Positions 33,382 to 42,330 of a stretch of DNA of 64,000 bases are shown piece after piece. Source of the stretch: Castellaniella sp040276085 (GTDB taxonomy: Bacteria; Pseudomonadota; Gammaproteobacteria; Burkholderiales; Burkholderiaceae_B). Position numbers and translations under genes: made by a program. Location: assembly GCF_040276085.1 (NCBI RefSeq), contig NZ_JBELOK010000002.1, forward strand, positions 186,001 to 250,000, in the 5' to 3' direction. The notes beneath the pieces were generated by a model that was given only the letters and a program-made list of their open reading frames with translations, did no database searches and was not told the origin of the DNA. Each line of letters begins with the position of its first letter. Positions within the stretch are counted from its first letter, which is position 1.

Positions 33382-33410
33382 AATTTACCGCGTTGCAACA
33401 TAGCCCGCAA
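33382..33410 (-). promoter_or_regulatory. likely sigma-70 promoter for ilvBHC
   Basis: On the minus strand TTGCGG (33410-33405) and TAAATT (33387-33382) are separated by 17 bp. Transcription would start near 33375, upstream of the leader terminator. The assignment is from sequence pattern only. Confidence 0.5.
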
Positions 33411-33497
33411 GCGGCAACCGTTTGGACACGCATTTTGGCCAGGATTTTCTATACTGCACACGATGCCAACAAAGGCGATTCACCGGACGATCTGCCC

Positions 33498-35726
33498 ATG
33501 ATGTCTCCCCCCCTGCAGCTGCAGCGCTTTTTTTACAGCCACTATTTTTTTGGTGGGCTGCGCCAGGCCAGTGGGGTTCTGCTGCCAGCTTTGGTATTGA
33601 CGATGCTGTGGGGCTCGGTCACCACCGGCTTTGTGGCGGCAGTGGGTGCCGCCTGTGTGGCGATTCTGGATCAACCCGGTGGCCCGCGACGCTACGGTAT
33701 CAACGGCATGTTCGCGGCTCTGTGCCTGGGCTCTCTTACCACGGCCGTCACGGGCCTGGCAGCCAGCCATACCTTGTTGATCTGGCTGGTGATTCCCGCG
33801 CTGTGCTTTGCGTTTTCGATGCTGACGGTATACGGCAAACATGGCGGCCTGCTCGGCTTTGCGTGCTTGCTGATCATGACGCTCACCTTGCGCACACCCC
33901 TGACCCCCAGCGATGTATTGCAGCACACCCTGACATCCTTTTTGGGTGGCGCCTTCTACCTGGTGTACAGCGCCATCGTGCACCGTTTGATGTGGCATCG
34001 CGAGGAGCAGCAGGCCTTGTCGGTAGCCCTGTTTGCCACGGCCGACTACATCGCCACCCGCGGCAATTTTTACGATATTCACGAAGACCTGGACAAAAAC
34101 TATCGCCTGCTGATCCGCACTCAGGCATCCATGACCGACGCGCATCAGGCCGCCCGCGACATGGTGCTGCGCGAGCTGCCCCGTGGCACCACCAAGCGCA
34201 GCGACCGGCAACGCCAGGGCCTGCTCAACCTCTTTGTTGACATGATCAGCCTGCTGGACAGCATGGTGGCCACACACACGGATTACGCCACCTTGCGCCA
34301 GGCACTGCCCGACAGCGACAGCCTGCTGTTTGTGCGCGATGCCATGCGCAAGCTGGCTGCCAATGTATCGGGGCTGGCACTTAATGTGGCCCGCAACCGC
34401 CGTACGCGGGTACGCAATAGCGTCAAGGCTGAGTTGCGTGCACTGGAGTTTGAGCTGCAGCAGTTGCGCGAAGCAGGCCTGGCCCAGAGCAACCCCGAGC
34501 TTTATGCCCTGTTGGTGCAGGTGTTGCGTCGCCTGCGCAACATGACCCGCCAGGTCGACCGCATGGCAGACCACTCGGTCAATCCCCTGCCCCGGGATAC
34601 GGATACCGCGCGGGCCAATCGGTCGCTCAACCGCTTCTTGTCACGCCAGAAATGGCGACTGGGCTTGCTGACCGACAATCTGCATCCCCAGTCAGCACAT
34701 TTCCGCTACGCGGTCAGGGTGGCCGCAGCCGCTCTGCTAGCCATGGTGGTAGGCAGTGCCTTGGCCCGGGCGCCCTTGGTGCGCACGCTGGATCCCGGCA
34801 TGGCCGGCCACAGTTACTGGATCATCCTGACAGTGCTGATCATCATGAAGCCAGGCTTTGCCCTTACCCGGCAACGCAACGGCTGGCGTTTGATGGGCAC
34901 ATTGGCAGGCTGTGGCCTGGCCCTGGTTTTGTTCTATCTGAACCTCAACCCCACCGTGTACCTGCTGATTCTGGTGGCTTGCAGTATTCTGGGTTACAGC
35001 CTGGTGCAACTTAACTACACCCTGTCGGCCATGTCCAACACCGTGTTTGTTTTGCTGGTGTTTCATTTCCTGGTGCCCGGCTCTACCACGGTGGTGGGCG
35101 AGCGTCTGGTGGACACCCTGATCGGCTGTGTACTGGCACTTAGCGGCAGCTATATCTTGCCCTCGTGGGAGCGCAACACCTTGGATGCGTTGGCCCAGGC
35201 CCTGCGCGAAGCCAATCTGGCCTTTCTGCGCCACGGACAGGCATTTGTCCAGGCATCGCGGCTCGCACGCCAGCAGGGGCAAAATCCGCAGGAAGCCAGC
35301 GAGGCGGAAACCCGCTGGAAGCTCAGCCGCAAAAATGTGCACACTGCATTCAGCAATTTTGCCTCGGCCTTTTACCGCATGATGGACGAGCCCACCCGCC
35401 GGCAGCGCCACGTACCTGAATTTAACCGGCTGATGATCCAGCATCACGCGCTGGCATCACAAACGGCAGCCGTCATCCCGCAACTGGCCCAGTTGGACAC
35501 CGAACCCGAAGGCATCCGCCAGGCCCTGAAAGCCACCGAAGATGCGCTGGCCGGCCAAACCGCACAAGTGCCCAATGTCATCGATACGGATGGCAACTAC
35601 GCCGCGATGGCTTACCCACTGCGACAGATGATCAAGGCAGCGCAACAGATCCAGGACAACATGCTGGCGCTGCAGCCTGCCCCACAAACAGACGCCAAGC
35701 AGCAGGCAGCCGCCGCCCCCAGCTAG
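33498..35726 (+). CDS. FUSC-family inner-membrane protein (YccS/YhfK-like)
   Basis: A 742-residue protein with the double FUSC layout: a first block of about six hydrophobic helices (about residues 20-165), a soluble helical region (about 170-390), a second membrane block (about 400-530, including YWIILTVLIIMKPGFALTRQRNGWRLMG) and a helical cytoplasmic tail. The WIILTVLIIMKPGF..TRQR motif is the family mark. FUSC proteins are related to aromatic-acid exporters, but the YccS branch has no settled function. I chose the ATG at 33498; the frame is open further upstream but that part overlaps the ilvB promoter. Its stop overlaps the convergent yaaA stop by 4 bp. Confidence 0.83.
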   Translation: MMSPPLQLQRFFYSHYFFGGLRQASGVLLPALVLTMLWGSVTTGFVAAVGAACVAILDQPGGPRRYGINGMFAALCLGSLTTAVTGLAASHTLLIWLVIPALCFAFSMLTVYGKHGGLLGFACLLIMTLTLRTPLTPSDVLQHTLTSFLGGAFYLVYSAIVHRLMWHREEQQALSVALFATADYIATRGNFYDIHEDLDKNYRLLIRTQASMTDAHQAARDMVLRELPRGTTKRSDRQRQGLLNLFVDMISLLDSMVATHTDYATLRQALPDSDSLLFVRDAMRKLAANVSGLALNVARNRRTRVRNSVKAELRALEFELQQLREAGLAQSNPELYALLVQVLRRLRNMTRQVDRMADHSVNPLPRDTDTARANRSLNRFLSRQKWRLGLLTDNLHPQSAHFRYAVRVAAAALLAMVVGSALARAPLVRTLDPGMAGHSYWIILTVLIIMKPGFALTRQRNGWRLMGTLAGCGLALVLFYLNLNPTVYLLILVACSILGYSLVQLNYTLSAMSNTVFVLLVFHFLVPGSTTVVGERLVDTLIGCVLALSGSYILPSWERNTLDALAQALREANLAFLRHGQAFVQASRLARQQGQNPQEASEAETRWKLSRKNVHTAFSNFASAFYRMMDEPTRRQRHVPEFNRLMIQHHALASQTAAVIPQLAQLDTEPEGIRQALKATEDALAGQTAQVPNVIDTDGNYAAMAYPLRQMIKAAQQIQDNMLALQPAPQTDAKQQAAAAPS

Positions 35727-36502
35727 TGCCGGGCGGGCCGGCGAAACACCAGGGTGTCGTCGTCTGATTCTTCGGCGCAATAGGCGTAGTTCTCGGCCGA
35801 GAACTTGCGCAGTTGCGCGGGCTTGGTGATGGCGTGCTGGATCACAAAGCGGGCCATCAGGCCGCGCGCGCGTTTGGCATGAAAACTGATGACTTTCCAG
35901 ACGCCATTTTTTTCGTCCTGAAACACGCATTGAATGACGCGCGCCTGCAACGCTTTGCGGTTGACGGATTTGAAATATTCCTGCGACGCCAGATTCAGCA
36001 AGACAGGTGTCCCCCCCAGTTGCTCCAGACGTTGCTGAAGCGCCTGGGCGATTTTGTCGCCCCAGAACTGATACAGGTTATGGCCACGATCCGTGGGCAG
36101 CCGAGTACCCATCTCAAGGCGGTGCGGCTGGATGAGATCCAGAGGCCGCAACACCCCATACAAGCCACTGAGAATGGCAAGATGCTCTTGTGCCCAATCC
36201 AGCTGTTTATCCGAGAAATCAGCCGCCTGAAGGCCCTCGTAGACATCACCATTAAAGGCCAGGATGGCTTGCCGCGCGTGCTGCCGGGTGGGCTTCTTTA
36301 CCCAAGCGGCATAGCGGTCGACATTAAGCTGCGCCAGCGCATCAGAAAGCCCCATGAGCCGACTGAGTTGCGCGGGCTGATAGCCTTGCATCACTTTAAG
36401 CAGTGCCTGCGTATCGCCATCAAATACGGGGGTAGACCACTGTTGCGTGCGCACAGGGGAATCGTAGTCCAGCTTTTTGGCTGGAGACAAAACCATCAGC
36501 AT
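35723..36502 (-). CDS. yaaA: peroxide-stress protein YaaA
   Basis: A 259-residue YaaA (DUF328/UPF0246) protein. Characteristic parts are VLSPAKKLDYDSP at the N-terminus, LSGLYGVLRPLDLIQPHRLEMGTRL (about residues 112-136) and VISFHAKRARGLMARF near 205. In E. coli YaaA lowers free iron and oxidative DNA damage under peroxide and is part of the OxyR regulon. No OxyR site was identified here. The gene ends tail-to-tail with the FUSC gene in a shared CTAG. Confidence 0.93.
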   Translation of the reverse strand: MLMVLSPAKKLDYDSPVRTQQWSTPVFDGDTQALLKVMQGYQPAQLSRLMGLSDALAQLNVDRYAAWVKKPTRQHARQAILAFNGDVYEGLQAADFSDKQLDWAQEHLAILSGLYGVLRPLDLIQPHRLEMGTRLPTDRGHNLYQFWGDKIAQALQQRLEQLGGTPVLLNLASQEYFKSVNRKALQARVIQCVFQDEKNGVWKVISFHAKRARGLMARFVIQHAITKPAQLRKFSAENYAYCAEESDDDTLVFRRPARH

Positions 36503-36553
36503 ACGAGATCCTTGCGTTCACACCAGCCTTGATGGCCGGCGTGAGGAAGTCAA

Positions 36554-37336
36554 TTAACGGGCTGTCCAGCCGCCATCGATAGACAAGGTGGTGCCTGTCA
36601 TCTGGGCTGCGGCATCAGAGGCAATAAAGACGGCGGCCTGACCCAGTTGCTCGGGTGTCACAAACTCTAGTGAAGGCTGCTTCTCGGAGAGGAGATCACG
36701 GGCTGCGTCTTCGATACTGAGGTGTTTGCTATCAGCCAGCGCCTTGATCTGTTTCTCGACCAGAGGCGTGCGTACCCAGCCCGGGCAGATGGCGTTGCAA
36801 GTAACCCCTGTGCCGGCGTTTTCGAGGGCCGTCACTTTGGTGAGACCCACGACTCCGTGCTTGGCCGCCACATAGGCAGACTTATTGACCGATGCCACCA
36901 GCCCATGGGCCGAGGCGATATTGATGATGCGGCCAAATTTTTGCTTTTTAAGCGTGGGCAGCGCTGCTGCGGTGCAATGAAACACGGCCGACAAGTTGAG
37001 CGCAATAATGCTGTTCCATTTCTGGACCGGGAAATCTTCGATGAGGTCGGTGTGCTGGATGCCAGCGTTATTAACCAGGATATCCAGGCCTCCCAGCGCC
37101 TTGATCGACTGGGCGATGAAGTCGCGTGCGGCTTGCTCGTCCATCAGATCAGCGTTGAGATACACCGCCTTGATACCAAAGTCTTTTTCCAGGCCAGCAC
37201 GCTCACGTTCGACGGCGTCAGCGTCTCCAAAACCATTGATCACTACATCGGCACCTTGCCGGGCAAGCTCGCGCGCAATGGCCAACCCAATCCCACTGGT
37301 TGAGCCCGTCACGATTGCTTTTTTTCCTTTCAGCAT
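36554..37336 (-). CDS. 3-hydroxybutyrate dehydrogenase
   Basis: A 260-residue classical short-chain dehydrogenase. The NAD motif GSTSGIG (about residues 10-16), NNAG, and the catalytic Ser-Tyr-Lys in NIASAHG and SAYVAAKHG are all there. Sequence features such as HGLVASVNKSAYVAAKHGVVGLTK and ICPGWVRTPLVEKQI match D-3-hydroxybutyrate dehydrogenases (BdhA/HbdH), which oxidise the PHB breakdown product to acetoacetate. A good AAGGAG site supports the ATG at 37336; the upstream extension is not conserved. No PHB genes are adjacent. Confidence 0.92.
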   Translation of the reverse strand: MLKGKKAIVTGSTSGIGLAIARELARQGADVVINGFGDADAVERERAGLEKDFGIKAVYLNADLMDEQAARDFIAQSIKALGGLDILVNNAGIQHTDLIEDFPVQKWNSIIALNLSAVFHCTAAALPTLKKQKFGRIINIASAHGLVASVNKSAYVAAKHGVVGLTKVTALENAGTGVTCNAICPGWVRTPLVEKQIKALADSKHLSIEDAARDLLSEKQPSLEFVTPEQLGQAAVFIASDAAAQMTGTTLSIDGGWTAR

Positions 37337-37466
37337 CAGATTTCTCCTTCTGCAATGGATTCGTGAATGAATGCAGATCAGTGTAACGCGCCATCCTGAA
37401 TGTTGCCTTGCAGCATTGGAAACCCCACTGCTAAGATGCTTGCCAGACCCCACTGGACGAGAAACC

Positions 37467-37862
37467 TTGCTCTATAGCCCACTGCTTGCCATTGCCACCG
37501 GAGCCTCTGCGGGCGCGATCTTGCGCTGGTGGCTGGGGCGCACGCTTAACATGCTTTTCCCGCTACTGCCTCCTGGCACGCTGGTGGCCAACCTGCTGGG
37601 TGGCTACATTATCGGTGTCGCCATCGCGGTGTTTGGGGCTTCTGCGCACTTGTCGCCGCAATGGCGGCTATTTGTGATCACCGGGTTTTGCGGCGGCCTG
37701 ACCACGTTTTCCACGTTCTCGGCCGAGCTGGCCATCCTGTTGCAGGAAGGCCGCTTTGGCTGGCTGGCCGGATCAATCGCAGTTCATGTGGGTGGCTCAT
37801 TGATCATGACGCTGCTGGGCATTGCCACTGTGGCAGGCATCAAAATGCTGTCGGCAGGCTAG
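37467..37862 (+). CDS. crcB: fluoride ion channel CrcB/Fluc
   Basis: A 131-residue four-helix membrane protein of the Fluc family. GASAGAILRWWLG near the N-terminus, GTLVANLLGGYIIG (about residues 33-46) and GFCGGLTTFSTFSAE (about residues 68-82) are the diagnostic motifs, the last including the Phe/Thr residues of the pore. It forms a dual-topology dimer that exports fluoride. The best start is a TTG at 37467 with GGACGAG upstream, which gives the usual length; an ATG 32 codons earlier at 37371 adds non-membrane residues. I saw no fluoride riboswitch upstream. Confidence 0.88.
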   Translation: MLYSPLLAIATGASAGAILRWWLGRTLNMLFPLLPPGTLVANLLGGYIIGVAIAVFGASAHLSPQWRLFVITGFCGGLTTFSTFSAELAILLQEGRFGWLAGSIAVHVGGSLIMTLLGIATVAGIKMLSAG

Positions 37863-37886
37863 GCCGGCCGACAGCAGCCTGCACAA

Positions 37887-38597
37887 TCAGGCCCGGGCCG
37901 CCATTTGTTTGCGTTTTTGTTTGGCCCACAACAGACCACCGCCCACCACCAACAAGGCACCTACGATCTCGGCAATAATCTTCCACATCGCCGGGGCCTG
38001 CCCCCAGTGCTCTACAACGAACACGTCGGATATCAGCATGCCGCCGGCAATCCAACCCAACAAGGCCGCGCCCAGAGTAACCACAACAGGGAAGCGATCG
38101 ATGAGCTTGAGCACCAGGGTGCTGCCCCAGACAATAATGGGCACACTGACCAGCAAACCAAAGATGACCAGCCCGATCTGATGATCCGCATGCGCATTTT
38201 GTGCCGCACCCGCAATGGCAATCACGTTATCCAGGCTCATGACAAAATCAGCAATGATGATGGTTTTGACTGCGGCCAGCACTGACGATCCACCTTTGAT
38301 TTTGTCGTGGCCATGGTCTTCGGGCAGCAACAGCTTCATGCCGATCCACAGCAGCAGCAAGCCGCCCACCAGTTTCAAGAAGGGCACACTGAGCAGTGTC
38401 AGGGCAAAGGCAATCAGCACTACGCGCAGGATAATGGCCCCGGCAGTGCCCCACAAGATGCCCTGCATTCGTTGCTTATGCTCTAGATTGCGGCACGCAA
38501 GGGCGATGACGACGGCATTGTCGCCTCCCAGCAAAATATCAATGATGATGATCTGAAAGACCGCGCCCCAGTGCAGGGTCTCGATGAATTCAAACAT
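37887..38597 (-). CDS. TerC-family membrane protein, likely Mn2+ exporter
   Basis: A 236-residue TerC/YjbE-type protein with about seven hydrophobic helices. The metal-site motifs LLGGDNAVVIALA (about residues 24-36) and SLDNVIAIAGAA (about residues 121-132) are present. The gene lies behind a yybP-ykoY riboswitch, which responds to Mn2+, so manganese export is the likely role. An in-frame ATG further upstream would lie inside the riboswitch terminator and was not used; GGAG precedes the ATG at 38597. Confidence 0.9.
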   Translation of the reverse strand: MFEFIETLHWGAVFQIIIIDILLGGDNAVVIALACRNLEHKQRMQGILWGTAGAIILRVVLIAFALTLLSVPFLKLVGGLLLLWIGMKLLLPEDHGHDKIKGGSSVLAAVKTIIIADFVMSLDNVIAIAGAAQNAHADHQIGLVIFGLLVSVPIIVWGSTLVLKLIDRFPVVVTLGAALLGWIAGGMLISDVFVVEHWGQAPAMWKIIAEIVGALLVVGGGLLWAKQKRKQMAARA

Positions 38598-38610
38598 GAA
38601 ATCTCCAATA

Positions 38611-38638
38611 AAAAAGGCCTGAAGCCCATTACAGGCCA
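38611..38638 (-). terminator. expression-platform terminator of the yybP-ykoY riboswitch
   Basis: On the minus strand GGCCTG (38637-38632) pairs with CAGGCC (38621-38616) followed by TTTTTTATT, directly before the ribosome site of the TerC gene. Mn2+ binding to the aptamer would prevent this hairpin and allow transcription. Confidence 0.8.
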
Positions 38639-38660
38639 GGCCATTTCTTGGAAAAGAGAC

Positions 38661-38785
38661 GCGCCTTGCCCTATGTGGCAAGGTCTTGCTCGCAACCCCT
38701 TGGATTGCCCGGACACCGGGTGCCTGCGTAAAGCATGCTGCCGTCGTGACGATGTCGCGGAGAAGGTGAGCTACTCCCCTTGATC
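38661..38785 (-). ncRNA. yybP-ykoY (manganese) riboswitch aptamer
   Basis: On the minus strand the leader of the TerC gene contains AAGGGGAGTAGC (38782-38771), the conserved L1 strand of yybP-ykoY, and GCAAGACCTTGCC (38689-38677) paired into a closed helix with GGCAAGG, the L3/P3 side. A terminator follows. Both conserved internal-loop strands sit in the expected order and spacing, and the downstream TerC gene is a standard target. Boundaries are approximate. Confidence 0.88.
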
Positions 38786-38871
38786 GAAGGATTATACTGA
38801 AAAACAGCCAGCGTATATACCGCCGGATAAAAAATCAGGCAGAACAACACCCTGCGGGAAACACCGCTGCA

Positions 38872-40050
38872 TCAGGCAGGCATAAACCGCCAGGCAATAA
38901 ACGCTGCCACACATTGAGACAACAGCAAACTGGCCACTGCGCCCGGCCAACTGCCCCAGGCATAGCCAATACCGCACAACCAGGCGCCGGTAAACCCACC
39001 GCAATAATAGGCTGAGTAATACAAGCCACTGGCCAAAGAGCGGCCCTGGGTGATGCGTCCGGCGATAAAACTCATGGTGGCCGACTGAATGATAAACACA
39101 CCACAGGCGGCAACCGCCAGGCCGGTCACCACCAGCCAGGAAGGCACCGATAGTGTCAGTGCCACACCGATAGCAGACGTAAACAAACTGGCCAACACAG
39201 TGGTGCGCACGCCAAAGCGGGGTATCAAGCGTCCTGATAAAGGCGTGATGAGCACACCCAGCAAATACACCGTAAAAATATTGGCCAACTGGCCAGAGCT
39301 GAAGTAATACGGCGGCTCAGCCAGGTGCAGATTGACGAAGGTAAACAGGCCGATCAAGGCAAAAAAGACGGAAAACCCCAGCGCACAGGCGGCTTGCAAG
39401 GCGGGATTACGCAGCAGTTGCCCCAGCGAGATCAGGCTGGACTTGACCCGGGCGTTGGGCACGAAATAACGCGAATCAGGCAAGCCGCGCCACACCACCA
39501 CAGCCCCCAACAGGTTCAGCACTGCCATGATGGCAAACGCGCTTTGCCACGGCATGAACTCAACCAGATGGCCCAGCAAAAATCGCCCCAGAAACCCGCC
39601 AAACACGCAGCCCGACACATACAGCGACACCATGCGCACCATCAGCGGGCTGCGAAATTCTTCGCCAATGTAGGCCACCGCCACCACCGAAACACCAGGC
39701 ACGGCCAACCCCTGCAAAAAGCGCAGAATCAGCAAACCCTGAACGGAGTCCACCATCGGCATGAGCCCCGTGGGTACCGCTGCCAGGAAGACGGACGCAA
39801 TGATCAGCGGCTTGCGCCCCACCGCATCCGAGAGCATGCCCACAAAGGGAGAAATCAACGCAACGGCCAGCACCGTCATCCCCACCGAGTTGCCGATCTC
39901 CACCACACTGGCGTTAAGGTCGCGCTGCAGCTGGGGCAGAATCGACTGGATGGAATACACCTGGATGAAGGCAAACAACCCCACCAGTGCAATCGTCACT
40001 TTAAGCAAACGGCTGGCTTGATCCGGGGCGTGAGAAGGGGTGGCGGGCAC
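38872..40050 (-). CDS. MFS transporter, YnfM-like
   Basis: A 392-residue major facilitator with 12 hydrophobic segments. The A-motif after helix 2 is GMLSDAVGRKPL (about residues 78-89), and RFLQGLAVPGVSVVAVAYIGEEF marks helix 4. It resembles the YnfM/AraJ-like drug:H+ antiporter group; the substrate is unknown. No ATG is available near the conserved N-terminus; I used the GTG at 40050, supported by a TATAAT box at 40086-40081 that would start transcription about 24 nt upstream. The gene is divergent from the ADP-ribosylglycohydrolase-like gene. Confidence 0.82.
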   Translation of the reverse strand: MPATPSHAPDQASRLLKVTIALVGLFAFIQVYSIQSILPQLQRDLNASVVEIGNSVGMTVLAVALISPFVGMLSDAVGRKPLIIASVFLAAVPTGLMPMVDSVQGLLILRFLQGLAVPGVSVVAVAYIGEEFRSPLMVRMVSLYVSGCVFGGFLGRFLLGHLVEFMPWQSAFAIMAVLNLLGAVVVWRGLPDSRYFVPNARVKSSLISLGQLLRNPALQAACALGFSVFFALIGLFTFVNLHLAEPPYYFSSGQLANIFTVYLLGVLITPLSGRLIPRFGVRTTVLASLFTSAIGVALTLSVPSWLVVTGLAVAACGVFIIQSATMSFIAGRITQGRSLASGLYYSAYYCGGFTGAWLCGIGYAWGSWPGAVASLLLSQCVAAFIAWRFMPA

Positions 40051-40203
40051 AAAAAGGATCTGAAGAGGAGGCGAGCGGTGATTATAGACGCCGGCCGGCC
40101 AATGCCCCTGAAAGGCTGATCGGCAGCCGGGGCCGCGCACCGGCTTGCCACAAGGCTGCGCAGCGCCGCATACTGAAGGCCTCTGCCTCAATCGGGATTT
40201 TTC

Positions 40204-41289
40204 ATGAGCAACGCCATCACCATAGAACAACGAGCACGGGGTGCCCTAATGGGCGCGTACATCGGCGACGCGCTGGCACTGGGCCCGCACTGGTACTACA
40301 ACCTCGATGAACTGCAACAGACATACGGGCCTTGGATCAGCGACTACACCGAACCCAAACCCGGCCGTTACCATGCGGGGCTCAAGGCGGGGCAGTCCTC
40401 ACAAGCAGGTTTTATTCTGGATTTGCTGGTGGAATCGCTGACAGACCAGGGGCAATACAACGAGGCCCATTTTTGTCAGCAACTGGACACCAAGCTGTTT
40501 CCCCAGTTGGACGGCACGCCGATGCAAGGGCCCGGAGGCTATACCAGCCAGTCGATCCGCGAGGCATGGCGCTTGCGTGTGCAGCAAAAAAAACCTTGGG
40601 ATCAAGTTGCCGGCCTGGCCGACACCACCGAAGCGGCCGAACGCATCCTGGCGCTGGCCATCCGCTATGCGCTGCAACCAGCAGAGCTGGCCCGTTGCAT
40701 CTCCAGCAACACTGCCCTTACCCAATATGACACCACCGTGATGGCCATGACCGTCGCCTATGGCTGCGTGCTGGGTAGTCTGGTACGCGGCGAGCCCCTG
40801 GACACGCAAACCTCCGGGCGTCTGATGACACTGGTACACGATGGCGTCCTGCCCTTCCATGCAGTGACATCCACAGGTGAGCAAACCCCGCCGCCCGGCC
40901 CTGAAGCCCCCCGGCAGGTCGGACAGTTTCCCTCGCCCGACGCCTTACTGACCGCTTCATGCATCCTGCAAGCGGCTACCGACCCCGACATCCGCATCGA
41001 TCCGGCCTGGAAAGCCTCTTTGGTATACGGCATGCCCTGCGCGGTTTACCACCAGTTTCCAGCCGCCTACTATCTGGCAGGCCGTTTTCAGGGAGATTTC
41101 GAACTGGCCGTGCTGCATGCCGTCAACGGCGGCGGCCAAAACCAGGCTCGGGCCATCCTGACAGGCGCACTCTCGGGTGCACTGGGAGGAATTCAATCGA
41201 TTCCCGAGCGCTTCATCACAGGCCTTGAAAACCACGCGCAGCGACAAAAATGGGCACAGCAACTGGGCAAACAGGCGGCAGGAAAGTAA
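40204..41289 (+). CDS. ADP-ribosylglycohydrolase-fold protein (J1-crystallin-like)
   Basis: A 361-residue member of the ADP-ribosylglycohydrolase superfamily. The N-terminal ARGALMGAYIGDALALGPHW matches the first metal-site helix (GD of the DraG/ARH motif). In the C-terminal helix, where catalytic members have a GDTDT motif, this protein has VNGGGQNQARAILTGALSGA, so the paired Asp ligands are missing. It probably has altered or lost hydrolase activity, as in J1-crystallin-type relatives. The start is preceded by only a weak ribosome site. No ADP-ribosyltransferase gene is nearby. Confidence 0.82.
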   Translation: MSNAITIEQRARGALMGAYIGDALALGPHWYYNLDELQQTYGPWISDYTEPKPGRYHAGLKAGQSSQAGFILDLLVESLTDQGQYNEAHFCQQLDTKLFPQLDGTPMQGPGGYTSQSIREAWRLRVQQKKPWDQVAGLADTTEAAERILALAIRYALQPAELARCISSNTALTQYDTTVMAMTVAYGCVLGSLVRGEPLDTQTSGRLMTLVHDGVLPFHAVTSTGEQTPPPGPEAPRQVGQFPSPDALLTASCILQAATDPDIRIDPAWKASLVYGMPCAVYHQFPAAYYLAGRFQGDFELAVLHAVNGGGQNQARAILTGALSGALGGIQSIPERFITGLENHAQRQKWAQQLGKQAAGK

Positions 41290-41317
41290 GTGCAGAGGCT
41301 TGACTGTGGCTGCCCGG

Positions 41318-42055
41318 CTAGCGCACTGGCAGAAAATTGAAAAACAGCAAGCCCTGTACATAATTGATCCCTATGCGCCGCATGCTCTCGTCCTGCAGTT
41401 CGGCCACCAGATCCAGACGGGCCACCATGCGGCCAAACTCGCGCTCGAAGCTCAGGTTGGCCACGCCTTCACCCAATTGATTGGACAGCAGCAGGGGCCG
41501 GCCTTCGGCATCTCGCCGGCTGGCCAGCATCCAGGCAGCCACCTCGAGATTACGGGCGGCGTTAAAGACGTGTGTGGCATTCACCGAATCTGTGACATGA
41601 AAACGGGTTTTGCCACCGTGTGCGGCAATGATCATATTTGCCATGCCCAGCACAAACGCAGCCACCCTGTCTCCGGGATAGCGCGGATCCATCGCCACGG
41701 ACAGCACTTCAATATCCCGCAAACCATCCAGCTCGGGGGGCACCTCGCCCAGCAAAATGCGTGCATTGCCCTGAGCCAGGGCCGAATTCAAATCAGTAAA
41801 GCCAGCCTTGCGCCACTGGGCCGGATTGCGGCGATAGAGTTTTTCGAGCAAGCGCTGCAAGCTGTCCAGGTTATCGCGCATCGCCAGGGTTTCCAGCCGA
41901 TTGATATCGCTCTGGACAAGCTGATCGCCTGAAAATACCTCACTGCGCGGCCCCGGATTGGTCCCTGAAGTAGCCGCACAAGCCGATAGCACACATATCA
42001 GCGCACCCATGGCCACTGTCCGTGCAGCACGGTGGTGGAATCGATCACGGTTCAT
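41318..42055 (-). CDS. predicted lipoprotein of unknown function
   Basis: A 245-residue protein with a type II signal peptide: basic start MNRDRFHHRAAR, hydrophobic core and lipobox LSAC with Cys26. The mature protein is rich in helices (QSDINRLETLAMRDNLDSL; QWRKAGFTDLNSALAQG) and contains LDGLRDIEVLSVAMDPRYPGDRV and LGMANMIIAAHGGKTRFHV, which look conserved but which I cannot assign to a function. It probably sits in the outer membrane facing the periplasm (residues after the Cys are Ala-Ala). Upstream in-frame ATGs would bury the signal peptide and were not used. Confidence 0.78.
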   Translation of the reverse strand: MNRDRFHHRAARTVAMGALICVLSACAATSGTNPGPRSEVFSGDQLVQSDINRLETLAMRDNLDSLQRLLEKLYRRNPAQWRKAGFTDLNSALAQGNARILLGEVPPELDGLRDIEVLSVAMDPRYPGDRVAAFVLGMANMIIAAHGGKTRFHVTDSVNATHVFNAARNLEVAAWMLASRRDAEGRPLLLSNQLGEGVANLSFEREFGRMVARLDLVAELQDESMRRIGINYVQGLLFFNFLPVR

Positions 42056-42330
42056 ACATCGGGTGTCCATGGATGCACGGGAATCTGCGAGAGCGTATTT
42101 GCCGACACTGACGCACCCCCTGGCGCGGCCAACCAAATACCCGTTGGACTTTAGCACATGCTCCTCTGCCCTCAATGGCTTGGAGACAGGTGGTACGCCG
42201 CCCTGCCCGGCTGCCCGACACCACGTGTTTTTGCATCACCCGTTTGCGAAATATGAAACGGTTTCCAGCCCACCGGCATCCAATGCAGTGAAGAACAGCG
42301 ATGGACGCTGTCTTATTTCAGGAGAAACTC
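42056..42330. promoter_or_regulatory. divergent intergenic region
   Basis: 275 bp between the lipoprotein gene and the DUF5602-like gene; it must hold promoters for both. I saw no clear sigma-70 pair for the rightward genes, which is compatible with control by another sigma factor, but this is negative evidence only. Confidence 0.3.

Noticed and set aside
33393..33497. Upstream extension of the FUSC gene
   Set aside because: The extra 35 residues are unconserved and overlap the likely ilvB promoter; the ATG at 33498 gives the family N-terminus.
37371..37466. ATG start and possible fluoride riboswitch for crcB
   Set aside because: The first 32 codons of this frame have no CrcB-like residues, and the region shows none of the conserved fluoride-riboswitch pattern.
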